The notes under the pieces are model-generated. The model worked only from the letters and a program-made list of their open reading frames with translations, was not told the origin of the DNA and did no database searches. This document shows positions 18,737 through 26,397 of a stretch of DNA of 64,000 nt, piece after piece; the stretch's first letter is position 1, and the number at the start of each line of letters is the position of its first letter. Both the position numbers and the translations under genes were made by a program. This DNA is from CBDIDH01 sp965277595 (GTDB lineage Bacteria; Planctomycetota; Planctomycetia; Isosphaerales; Isosphaeraceae): positions 2,356,001 through 2,420,000 of the forward strand of contig CBDIDH010000001.1 of NCBI GenBank assembly GCA_965277595.1. The letters run 5' to 3'.

Positions 18737-19858
18737 TCAGAATACAGGAATCTCGATCTGTTTCCCCTTCTCCAGCGCCGATTCGTGCGCGCAGAGACCG
18801 ACCATCGTCCAGTTCGCCGAGGTCAACGCATCGGGCAGGGCAGGGCGGTCCCCCCGGATCGCAGTCAGCCAGGCATGAACCAGATGCGGGTGTGATCCGC
18901 CGTGCCCGCCCCCCTGGGTGAACGACAGGTGTTGCTCGTCGTCGGCGTTGTAAACCCCCTTGGTCGTGAACCTTCGGATCGGCTCGGGGAGCAAGTGAGC
19001 GAAGTCGGGAACCTCGACTCGCGACGGAATCCTGGGCTCGTCAAGGCCCTTTGTATGAATGACCGGCTCCTCGCCGTCGACCTGCTGCCACTCAAAACTC
19101 TTCTTGCTCCCGTACACGTCAAAGCTCTCGCGATATTGCCGGGCCGTGTCGAAGAGGCTCCGGGTCACCTCGGCGCAGACGTCCGACCCCTTGATCGAGA
19201 ACGTCGCCGACTCGATCGCGAATGGGCTTCCATACTTGCCAACCAGCTCATCGCGAATTCGTCCCGAGCCGTAACAGGTCACCTTCTCGGCATGCTTTCC
19301 CAGGATCGCCAGGCAGGGGCTCACGCAGTGCGTCGCGTACCACATCGGCGGAAGGCCCGGCCAGTAGTCGGGCCAGCCGTCCATGTCCTGTTGATGACTC
19401 CCTCGGAGAAACTGAATCCGGCCGAGTTCCCCCTTGTCGTAAAGCTCCTTGGCGAAAAGATATTCGCGCGCGTAAACGACCGTCTCCATCATCATGTAGA
19501 CCTTGCCCGAAACCCGCTGCGCGTCGACGACGGCCTTGCATTCGGCGAGGCTCGTGGCCATCGGCACGGTACAGGCGACGTGCTTGCCCGCCTTGAGCGC
19601 CGCGACGCTTTGCGGGCCGTGGTCGGGAATCGGCGAGTTGATGTGGACGGCGTCGACCTTGGGATCGTTCAAGACCTGTTCAAACTCGGTGTACCGGGTC
19701 GCGATCCCGAACCGATCGCCGCACTCGTCGAGCCCTTTTTTCGAGCGCCGACAGATCGCGTAAAGCTCAACTCCCGGATAATTCTGATAGATGGGAATGA
19801 ATTCGGCCCCGAAGCCGAGTCCAACGATCGCCACCCGAATTTTCTGGACGCTTCCCAT
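18737..19858 (-). CDS. Gfo/Idh/MocA-family oxidoreductase
   Basis: NAD(P)-dependent sugar or cyclitol dehydrogenase fold. The N-terminal Rossmann domain has RVAIVGLGFGAEFIPIYQ, and the family AGKHV-x-x-x-x-P motif appears as AGKHVACTVPMA, where the usual E-K-P is replaced by T-V-P, so the common catalytic Lys of EKP is missing at this place. The C-terminal dimerisation domain has GSHQQDMDGWPDYWPG and TQGGGHGGSHPHLVHAW. ATG 19858 (373 residues) is preceded by AAAGGA; a GTG directly before it is the other option. It is divergent from a second family member across 126 bases. Confidence 0.88.
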   Translation of the reverse strand: MGSVQKIRVAIVGLGFGAEFIPIYQNYPGVELYAICRRSKKGLDECGDRFGIATRYTEFEQVLNDPKVDAVHINSPIPDHGPQSVAALKAGKHVACTVPMATSLAECKAVVDAQRVSGKVYMMMETVVYAREYLFAKELYDKGELGRIQFLRGSHQQDMDGWPDYWPGLPPMWYATHCVSPCLAILGKHAEKVTCYGSGRIRDELVGKYGSPFAIESATFSIKGSDVCAEVTRSLFDTARQYRESFDVYGSKKSFEWQQVDGEEPVIHTKGLDEPRIPSRVEVPDFAHLLPEPIRRFTTKGVYNADDEQHLSFTQGGGHGGSHPHLVHAWLTAIRGDRPALPDALTSANWTMVGLCAHESALEKGKQIEIPVF

Positions 19859-19984
19859 CACCGTCCCGTCCTTTCGCCCGATCCCCTAGCGTTAGCCTCT
19901 TGCGGAGTTGCGGTCAGGATAGTAGGACGGAAGCCCGAAGGCAAGCACCCCGGCGAAGAACCCAAACGGAGAACAGGTGGTCCG

Positions 19985-21112
19985 ATGACGTCCCAAGCTG
20001 ATTTTGAAACCAGGAAGGTCCGCGTCGCCATCATTGGCGCCGGTGCCGTCAGCGATTATCACCACGTCCCCGCGCTTCGGATCGACCCCCGCGCCGAGCT
20101 TGTCGCCGTCTGCGATTCCGCCCCGGCCCTGCTGGAAAAGCGTCGCCGCGACTGGGGTATCGAACACGTTTCGACCGATCCCGAGGCCATTTGCACGTCC
20201 GCTGACATCGACGCCGTCATCATCGCCACGCCCAATTTCACCCACGCTCCGATCGCGATCGCCGCCGCGCGCGCGGGGAAACACGTCATGTGCGAGAAAC
20301 CTCTCGGCCTCAATGCCGGTGAGGTCCGCACGATGTACGAAGCCTGCCGCGATGCCGGTGTCGTCCACATGACGGCCTTTACTTACCGATTCGCGCCGTC
20401 GATGCGCTACCTCAAACACCTTCTCCAATCGGGCGCTCTCGGCGAGCCTCGCCATTTTCGGTCGCAGCGCTTTCTCGACTGGCCCGAGACCAGTTGGGGC
20501 TGGCGGCAATACAAGAAAACCGCCGGCGCGGGCGACCTTTACGACATGACCATCCATCGGATCGATTTCGCGATCGACCTCCTCGGCCCGATCCACCACG
20601 TCTGCGGCGCCGTGGCCCGATTCGCACCCCGCGCCGCCGCCCCCGACGGCACCCCCTGCGCTCCCTCCGATGTCGACGACTGGTCCTCTATGATCGGCGA
20701 GTTTGAATCGGGCGCCACAGGCGTCTGGGAAGGTACAACCCTCGCCAAAGGTTACGCCCGCAACGGTTTCGGTCACGAATGGGCCGAGATTAATGGCTCG
20801 GAAGGCTCCGCCGTCTATCGCCTTCACGAACCCAACACGATCCTTCTCGGCAAGACCGGCCACGACCTCGCGCCGGTCGCCGTTCCCGAGGAATTTCTCA
20901 AGCCGGCCGGTAGCCCGCGCGATCCCCGCCAGGGCGAACCCGCCACCGTCTTTCGCTACGACCTCGTCTGGGAATTCATCACGGCGATCGTCGACGGACG
21001 ACAAGCAGTTCCCAGCTTTTACGACGGTCTCAACGCCCAGGTTGTCGCCGATGCGGTTTTGAAATCGTTTGACCAGAGAGCCTGGATCGCCACGCCTCTC
21101 GAAACACCCTGA
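19985..21112 (+). CDS. Gfo/Idh/MocA-family oxidoreductase
   Basis: Second member of the family, 375 residues. The nucleotide-binding motif is RVAIIGAGAVSDYHHVPAL and the intact catalytic motif is AGKHVMCEKPLG. Downstream are FTYRFAPSMRYLKHLL, DMTIHRIDFAIDLLG (likely catalytic His/Asp region) and SFYDGLNAQVVADAVL near the end. ATG 19985 follows an AGGTGG element; the longer open frame from 18902 runs antisense through its neighbour and is not real. The substrate is unknown; together with the adjacent divergent gene and the abundance of such enzymes in planctomycetes, a role in sugar oxidation is reasonable inference. Confidence 0.9.
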   Translation: MTSQADFETRKVRVAIIGAGAVSDYHHVPALRIDPRAELVAVCDSAPALLEKRRRDWGIEHVSTDPEAICTSADIDAVIIATPNFTHAPIAIAAARAGKHVMCEKPLGLNAGEVRTMYEACRDAGVVHMTAFTYRFAPSMRYLKHLLQSGALGEPRHFRSQRFLDWPETSWGWRQYKKTAGAGDLYDMTIHRIDFAIDLLGPIHHVCGAVARFAPRAAAPDGTPCAPSDVDDWSSMIGEFESGATGVWEGTTLAKGYARNGFGHEWAEINGSEGSAVYRLHEPNTILLGKTGHDLAPVAVPEEFLKPAGSPRDPRQGEPATVFRYDLVWEFITAIVDGRQAVPSFYDGLNAQVVADAVLKSFDQRAWIATPLETP

Positions 21113-21295
21113 TCGGAAAAATTTTACAAAATTCTCGCCGCTCTCATTTACATCAGGTATCTTGATTTACCGTGGCGAAGTCTGCTGGATGCTTGATGAG
21201 TCTTCGTCAGTGCTTCTGCGTTGGAAGTGGCCCGCGCGAGGGGGCGCGGGTCGGGATTTCATTAGGATTTGACGAATTTCTTCGGAAAAAGACTC

Positions 21296-22180
21296 ATGGT
21301 ATTCCTTGATCGCCTCACCAGCACGCGTTCAACACGGTCCAGGGCCTCAATCGCCGTGGAGAGCCTTGAAACCAAGGCGTTGATGGCGACGACCTCAACG
21401 GCCGCAGTCGCCACCGGCTTCACGGCGCCTGACCTTTCCGGCCTCGTCTCTTCGGCGGAGTATTTGCACCAGAACACCGGCCCGGCCACTATCAAGACGA
21501 TGGAAACCGCGCTTCAGTCTCAACTTACAAACGGCGTTTTGACCGCTTTGCAGGGGGGGACGCTCATCCCGGCCGACTACCAGACGAGCGTCTCCAACGT
21601 CGTGACCAGTTACGAGACGAACGTTGACCAACAGCTTTTGCCGCGCTTCAAGAACATTGACGCGATTCTCAAGGGGCAGGCTCAATCAGCCCTCGCGCTG
21701 GTCAACACCCTGACACTCCAGTTGAATGACGGCCTGATCACCGCCACGCAGTACAACACCGAAGCCGCGCAGGGTATCAACGCCATCACCGGCGGTCCGC
21801 TCTACCCGGTTAACTCCACCTATTCGGGCTACGCAACCGCGACAACGGCTCTGGAAACCCAGCTCAATCTTCTTCCCCCGACGCTCGCCACGGGTGCCTC
21901 ACCCAGCCTCACGCTCGCCCAGGCCCAGGCGATTGCCATCTCGGATGCGAACACCTACCAGGTGGCCCTCAACACGGCTCTCTTCAACAAACCCACTGTC
22001 GCCGGGAAAGTGAACACCGCGATCAGCACCTTTGAAACCTCTGTCAACGCCATCACGACCACGGGCACCACGACCCCCGCCCAGCAACTCACCGCCGCGA
22101 TTACCGCGCTCGACACCGCCTTGCTAGACTCCACCGGCCTCTTCGGCGCCAAGGGTCTTTATCACAAGTACTATTCCTGA
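21296..22180 (+). CDS. Probable exported protein with planctomycete-type N-terminal motif
   Basis: 294 residues, no enzyme family recognised. The N-terminus is basic and Ser/Thr/Arg-rich (RLTSTRSTRSRASIAVES) followed by LETKALMATTS, resembling the LExRxLLSA motif near the start of many exported planctomycete proteins. The rest is low in charge and rich in Thr, Ala, Leu and Gln, with predicted helical segments (TALETQLNLLPPTLA, LTLAQAQAIAISDANTYQVAL) and no Cys. ATG 21296 has GGAAAAAG upstream; a TTG at 21269 would add nine residues. It ends just before a strong bidirectional terminator. Function unknown; a surface or secreted role is inference. Confidence 0.7.
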   Translation: MVFLDRLTSTRSTRSRASIAVESLETKALMATTSTAAVATGFTAPDLSGLVSSAEYLHQNTGPATIKTMETALQSQLTNGVLTALQGGTLIPADYQTSVSNVVTSYETNVDQQLLPRFKNIDAILKGQAQSALALVNTLTLQLNDGLITATQYNTEAAQGINAITGGPLYPVNSTYSGYATATTALETQLNLLPPTLATGASPSLTLAQAQAIAISDANTYQVALNTALFNKPTVAGKVNTAISTFETSVNAITTTGTTTPAQQLTAAITALDTALLDSTGLFGAKGLYHKYYS

Positions 22181-22216
22181 CCTGAGCCGATCTTCCGCAT
22201 CGCGTTCGCATCGAAA

Positions 22217-22255
22217 AAAGAACCCCGCGATTCCCAGGGAATCGCGGGGTTCTTT
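22217..22255. terminator. Strong bidirectional terminator
   Basis: A near-perfect inverted repeat (AAAGAACCCCGCGATTCCC with its complement GGGAATCGCGGGGTTCTTT) is flanked by an A-run on the left and TTCTTT on the right. It sits between the end of the exported-protein gene and the end of the BMC operon, and can serve both. Confidence 0.9.
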
Positions 22256-22294
22256 CGTCGATAGTCTGTCAAGGAGGCGAGCCCTTGCGTCGTC

Positions 22295-23599
22295 TCAACG
22301 TCCCAGGCCGAGTCTGTCTCGATGGTAGGCCAGACGCAACGTCGCGTCCATCTTCGCGAAATCGGGCCGACCATCCGGGTGCCTTGGAAAACCATTCGTG
22401 CCGGCATGGCCATTCGCCGACGGTTTCACGGCTGTTTCCTGCTTCACGTTCTGACAGGCGCAGGAATGACCATTCGTGCTCGGCGTGACAACCACCTGCG
22501 CATGACATCCGCAATCGCCGGAGGGTTTTGGAGGCATCGCGGGCACCGTGATCGTCGCGGACGTCCCCGCATAACTATTCGCCGTCTCGGTCGCCTTCAA
22601 ATCTTCGGCGAGCGCTCGTTTCGGAGCAATCCCAAGACGCTGGAGCACCGCGTGATATGCCTTGACCCCCTCTTCAGGGCCGATCACCCCGTCCACGATC
22701 AGCCGAAGAAATTGTACAAACGCAAGCTGATTTTCCGCGTTGTTGATCTTCCTGCCGAAGAGCGCGACCTTGGCACCATACTTTTGCGCATCATAAAGCA
22801 ACTGAAACGCGTCTCGCGTTGTTCCGGCCGAACCACCAAGTATACCGACCACGAGATGCGGGTCGAACCGAATCAGTTCTTCAAGCGCCTTCGGACCATG
22901 ATAAACAATCTTCAAGAATCTCGGTCGTCCCGCCGGCGCCACCCCCGCGAGCATCCGCGAAATCATGTCATTCAAATAACGAGGCAAGATTTCGGGAGAA
23001 ATCACGCCGGGAACGTTCGGATCGAAGACTTCAAGGAAGTAACGAAACCCCTTTCGCTCCGCCTCTTCGCGGAAGTCGTGAAAACGTTCCAGCGTTCTTA
23101 GATCGTGATAAAAGTCGTTGTTGAAGGTCACGCTGTAAAGGCCGAGATTGGCTCCCATCGATCGTTCTTCTGGTGCGCAATCCAGATGTCCGCACTGAGC
23201 ATGATCAATACTCAATGATCGGAACGGATGAGCGGGATGCTCGGCGTAGTGTCCGCCCCGGGCAAGATGGACGTCGGTCGTATCGTTGGCCCGGACGGCT
23301 GGGGTTACATGAGAATCTTCAAAGAGTTTTTCCGCGAAGGTCAAGGCATAATTGCTACTGGCCGACATGAGCATAATGTCAACCAAGCCTTGCCGCGTGA
23401 TCGCCCGCATCTGATCGCGATACTCGTCCAGGGTTTTGTACCGCAGCTCGCCCGTGTGCGACTCGGGCGAGAGCCCCGGCGCCCCGATGCCGAAGGCCAT
23501 GTCGGCATCCTTCGCATCGGCCAGGATGAACTCGCGGCAGCCCGACGGATTGGCATGAATCGCCGCGAGCTTGCGGTCGAGCGACTTCTCCTTAGCCAT
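22295..23599 (-). CDS. TIM-barrel aldolase-like protein of the BMC operon with CxC tail and putative encapsulation peptide
   Basis: Last gene of the microcompartment operon, 434 residues. Residues 1-330 look like a (beta-alpha)8 barrel of the class I (DhnA/LacD/DeoC-like) aldolase type: FLEVFDPNVPG (188-198), RPRFLKIVYHGPKALEEL (225-242, with K230 a possible Schiff-base Lys), VVGILGGSAGTTRDAF (250-265) and VALFGRKINNAEN (278-290, phosphate-loop-like). Residues 335-410 form a flexible Ser/Thr/Asn/Gly linker with two CxC motifs, CGC (363-365) and CAC (380-382). The final helix (413-430, FAKMDATLRLAYHRDRLG) is amphipathic, as expected of an encapsulation peptide. Its start overlaps the end of the dehydrogenase gene by 8 bases. 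The reaction is not known; aldol cleavage or isomerisation of a sugar-derived intermediate is inference. Confidence 0.75.
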   Translation of the reverse strand: MAKEKSLDRKLAAIHANPSGCREFILADAKDADMAFGIGAPGLSPESHTGELRYKTLDEYRDQMRAITRQGLVDIMLMSASSNYALTFAEKLFEDSHVTPAVRANDTTDVHLARGGHYAEHPAHPFRSLSIDHAQCGHLDCAPEERSMGANLGLYSVTFNNDFYHDLRTLERFHDFREEAERKGFRYFLEVFDPNVPGVISPEILPRYLNDMISRMLAGVAPAGRPRFLKIVYHGPKALEELIRFDPHLVVGILGGSAGTTRDAFQLLYDAQKYGAKVALFGRKINNAENQLAFVQFLRLIVDGVIGPEEGVKAYHAVLQRLGIAPKRALAEDLKATETANSYAGTSATITVPAMPPKPSGDCGCHAQVVVTPSTNGHSCACQNVKQETAVKPSANGHAGTNGFPRHPDGRPDFAKMDATLRLAYHRDRLGLGR

Positions 23600-24686
23600 T
23601 GCGGCCCCCGCGGTTCTGTCCCGAGATCGTCACCCGAGAGGCCCCGCCACCACCACCGTTGCCCAGGCCGCCCCCCGATCCCATCGTCACCCGAACACTG
23701 TTTCCCGTCGGGGCCGAGGGCACAACTTTGGGCGCGGGAGTCGTCGACGCCGTCGGATTTTTCTTCAAGACCAGGTCGATGGTTTCTCGAAGAACCTGTC
23801 CCGATTGCTGAATCGCCGACACTTCCCTCGGCCAGAGTTCGATTTCCAGTTGTCCCTCAACGCCCTTCCGGCCCACGATGGTTGGCACCGAGAAGCAGAC
23901 GTCGCGAACCCCGTACGTCCCCGAAACCAGGGACGAAACCGGTAGGATTCGCTTCGAGTCCAGGGCGATCGCATGAACGACCTCGCGGATCGAGATGCCG
24001 ACCGCGAATCCCGCCCCCCCCTTGAGCTTGATGACCTCGGCGCCGCTTCCTTTGGTCCGCGTGAACAGGGCCTCGGCCCTGGCGCTTGACCAGCCTGGAA
24101 ACTTCTCCAGAGGCAGGCCCGCCGCCTGAGCGGCCGACCAGGCGGGAACCATGCTATCACCGTGCTCGCCGTAAATTGTCGCCGTGACCTGCGTGGCCGG
24201 CAGCTTGACCGCCTCGGCAATCAGGCTCCGAAAACGTGCTGAGTCGAGCATCGTCCCCAGACCGATCACCTGAGACGCCGGGAGGCCCAGTTGCTTTGTC
24301 GCCAGATATGTCAAAACATCGACAGGATTCGAGACAACCAGGACAATCGCGTCCTTCCTCAAACCGGCCGACTTGACGTTGCCGAGAATTCCCAAAAACA
24401 GTTCGACATTTCTATTGATCAGATCAAGACGGCTCTCATCGGACTTTCGGCGCAGCCCCGCGGTGATCATCACCAGATCGCTCTCGGGTATCGCCTCATA
24501 ACCCGTCGCCCTGATCCGCTGATCAGCCACGAGCGAGGCCCCATGAAGGAGATCAAGCGCCTGCCCCTTGCAGAGGTCGGCGTTGACGTCGATCAGGTCA
24601 ATCCCGCTGACAATTCCGCCGCACTGCAAGGCAAAGGCCGCGCACGATCCGACGAGCCCGCCGCCGCCGATGACGCTCACGTTCAT
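23592..24686 (-). CDS. Lactate/malate-type dehydrogenase of the BMC operon
   Basis: NAD-dependent 2-hydroxyacid dehydrogenase, 364 residues. The Rossmann motif is VSVIGGGGLVGS at the N-terminus; SNPVDVLTYLA and the catalytic His in YGEHGDSM are intact. The substrate-specificity loop reads AGLRRKSDESR; at the position that is Gln in lactate and Arg in malate dehydrogenases it has Arg. A C-terminal tail of about 55 residues is Ala/Thr/Pro- then Gly-rich (SGGGLGNGGGGGAS), unusual for the family. ATG 24686 has GGAG upstream. In this operon type the enzyme probably handles lactate/pyruvate or recycles NAD(H) for the aldehyde dehydrogenase; which one is not settled by the sequence. Confidence 0.88.
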   Translation of the reverse strand: MNVSVIGGGGLVGSCAAFALQCGGIVSGIDLIDVNADLCKGQALDLLHGASLVADQRIRATGYEAIPESDLVMITAGLRRKSDESRLDLINRNVELFLGILGNVKSAGLRKDAIVLVVSNPVDVLTYLATKQLGLPASQVIGLGTMLDSARFRSLIAEAVKLPATQVTATIYGEHGDSMVPAWSAAQAAGLPLEKFPGWSSARAEALFTRTKGSGAEVIKLKGGAGFAVGISIREVVHAIALDSKRILPVSSLVSGTYGVRDVCFSVPTIVGRKGVEGQLEIELWPREVSAIQQSGQVLRETIDLVLKKNPTASTTPAPKVVPSAPTGNSVRVTMGSGGGLGNGGGGGASRVTISGQNRGGRNG

Positions 24687-24731
24687 GGAAGTCCGCTCCG
24701 TCCGTCCCGTCAAGGTCGTCTGTTCAATCGC

Positions 24732-25703
24732 TCAAACGCCGCCGGAAATCCCCGACTGATACGAATCTTTTTTCACGACCGAGTTGCCCGCCGACCCGTT
24801 CCGCATCGCGTTCATGACCTGATCCGTAATCATCCTGACCAGAGAATCCATATCCACGGATGCTTGACCGTTCGTCTTCGGCTCGGGCGACGGAGACGCG
24901 GCTTTCGGCCCTTGTTGTTCCATCTTCGGATGCATAAACGCTTGCGACTCGGGCCGGAAGTCCGAGTACCCTTCTCGGAAAAGGCTGTTGCCGCAAAGGT
25001 CGCAATTCTCCAGTCCCTTCTCCAGCCGGACGTCGCGAATGCCCAGGTTCGGCTTGAGCTTGATCAGCTCCGCCGCCTTGTCGTCGTTGTAATAGTTCAC
25101 GCGCCCAAGCTGCCGGGTAAGAATCAAAATACGACAGTAAGCGTCGATGATTTCCGTCTTGAAATAGGCATCCTCAAGATCGATTCCGCCCGTGATGGTT
25201 CCATGATTGGCAAGAATGATCGTGTCGGTATCCTTCACATACGGAAGCACCGTGTCGGCGAACTTCTGGCCACCCGGTGTTTCATAGGGCGTGATGGCAA
25301 CCTCACCCAGAAACACCTCAAATTCAGGCATTGTACACTTGGGAATCGGTTCATGAGCGACGGCGAAGGCGGTAGCGTGGGGTGGGTGGCAATGGACGCA
25401 CGACCTCAGGTCGGGCCTAGCCTTGAGAATCGCCAGGTGGAGCAGGATCTCGCTCGACCGCTTGCGCTTTCCCGAAACCTGCTTACCGTCCATGTCGACG
25501 ATGCAGAGGTCATCGGGCTTCATGAAACCCTTCGAGACGCGCGTCGGCGTGCAGAGGACCCGATCTTCGCTCAACCGATAGCTGATGTTGCCGTCGTTGG
25601 CCGCGGCAAATCCCTTGGCATAGACGCGCCGGCCGATCTCGCACATCTGCTCGCGCAGTTTCCATTCGCTCATCAGCGAACCGTTCGTCAACGCACCGGC
25701 CAT
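24732..25703 (-). CDS. Class II aldolase (fuculose/rhamnulose-1-phosphate type), BMC cargo
   Basis: Zinc-dependent aldolase expected to cleave L-fuculose-1-P or L-rhamnulose-1-P to DHAP and L-lactaldehyde. The AraD/FucA domain spans residues 12-215: NDGNISYRL, SSEILLHLAIL (E85 catalytic), HCHPPHA (H104, H106 zinc ligands) and ANHGTITGG (H167 zinc ligand). A CDLC pair (234-237) follows. The usual enzyme has about 215 residues; this one has 323, the extra being a Pro/Ser-rich linker (264-282) and an amphipathic helix (283-302, VDMDSLVRMITDQVMNAMRN), a textbook encapsulation peptide. ATG 25703 has GGAG upstream. It is the likely signature enzyme of the compartment. Confidence 0.92.
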   Translation of the reverse strand: MAGALTNGSLMSEWKLREQMCEIGRRVYAKGFAAANDGNISYRLSEDRVLCTPTRVSKGFMKPDDLCIVDMDGKQVSGKRKRSSEILLHLAILKARPDLRSCVHCHPPHATAFAVAHEPIPKCTMPEFEVFLGEVAITPYETPGGQKFADTVLPYVKDTDTIILANHGTITGGIDLEDAYFKTEIIDAYCRILILTRQLGRVNYYNDDKAAELIKLKPNLGIRDVRLEKGLENCDLCGNSLFREGYSDFRPESQAFMHPKMEQQGPKAASPSPEPKTNGQASVDMDSLVRMITDQVMNAMRNGSAGNSVVKKDSYQSGISGGV

Positions 25704-25775
25704 CAGTTGAATCTCCAGAAAGCCGAAGTCCCGGCTCGTTTCGTTCCGTTGAACGTGTTCAAATTCTCAACCTGT

Positions 25776-26054
25776 TCACAACGAAACATGATCGAGCAAA
25801 CAGGCACAGTAGGCGTCGATCGGTGTCTTGACCTTGCCAAAGGGGTTGGCCGCCTCGCGTCCCTCACTGAGTCCGATCAGATCGCCCGGCGAGGCGCCGA
25901 GGTTGTCATAAACGATCACCTCATCTCCGCGTCCGGGATCGTCTTTCAAAAGCGCCGCGAGAGGCATCGGCAAGGCGATCAGGTAACGCCCGCCCTTCAA
26001 GTTTGGATGGTGCCGCGAAAGGGTCACGCGACCGATCACCTCGGCGATCCTCAT
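25776..26054 (-). CDS. BMC-P shell vertex protein (EutN/CcmL family)
   Basis: 92 residues. Pentameric vertex protein that caps the corners of the microcompartment shell. Typical N-terminus MRIAEVIGRVTLSRHHPNLKG followed by YLIALPMPLAALL, then DEVIVYDNLGASPGDLIGLSEG (the conserved GDxV-like turn) and a C-terminus KVKTPIDAYCACLLDHVSL. ATG 26054 has GGGAGGA upstream; the longer open frame to 26159 overlaps the preceding BMC-P gene and has no similarity. It is one of three BMC-P genes in the operon; the three are clearly different, as usual in this compartment type. Confidence 0.93.
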   Translation of the reverse strand: MRIAEVIGRVTLSRHHPNLKGGRYLIALPMPLAALLKDDPGRGDEVIVYDNLGASPGDLIGLSEGREAANPFGKVKTPIDAYCACLLDHVSL

Positions 26055-26079
26055 GTTGACATCCTCCCTCGATTCGCGG

Positions 26080-26334
26080 TCAACGGTCGGGCAACCCCAT
26101 GACGCTCCAGCGCCCCGGCGTGTTCCGTCCCAGCTGTTCCTGAAGAGTGATTCCATCATTGGTGATTAAAACCTGATCTCCGCGACCGGCTCCCAGCCTG
26201 TCAAAGGCAAGGACCGGCTCACCGTCAGGGCGGCCGTCGATTTGCTCAAGCTGCACGACGAGCAAACGCTCTCCTTGAAAGCTCGGGTCCTTGACGGTTG
26301 CCGTCGCTGTTCCAACCACCCGACCGACCTGCAT
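26080..26334 (-). CDS. BMC-P shell vertex protein (EutN/CcmL family)
   Basis: 84 residues, second BMC-P of the operon in transcription order. MQVGRVVGTATATVKDPSFQ, then RLLVVQLEQID, VLAFDRLGAGRGDQVLITND and a short tail NTPGRWSVMGLPDR. ATG 26334 has GGAGTTGCCC upstream. It lies 63 bases after the aldehyde dehydrogenase gene and 25 bases before the next BMC-P. Possible assembly of mixed pentamers with its neighbours is not excluded. Confidence 0.93.
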   Translation of the reverse strand: MQVGRVVGTATATVKDPSFQGERLLVVQLEQIDGRPDGEPVLAFDRLGAGRGDQVLITNDGITLQEQLGRNTPGRWSVMGLPDR

Positions 26335-26397
26335 GAGGGCAACTCCAAACGAACAAGTTAATTCCGAGTGTCAAAAACTGTTCAACAAACCATTTTT

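Noticed and set aside
24291..26102. 603-codon plus-strand open frame through BMC genes
   Set aside because: Runs antisense across three real genes and their gaps; no motif.
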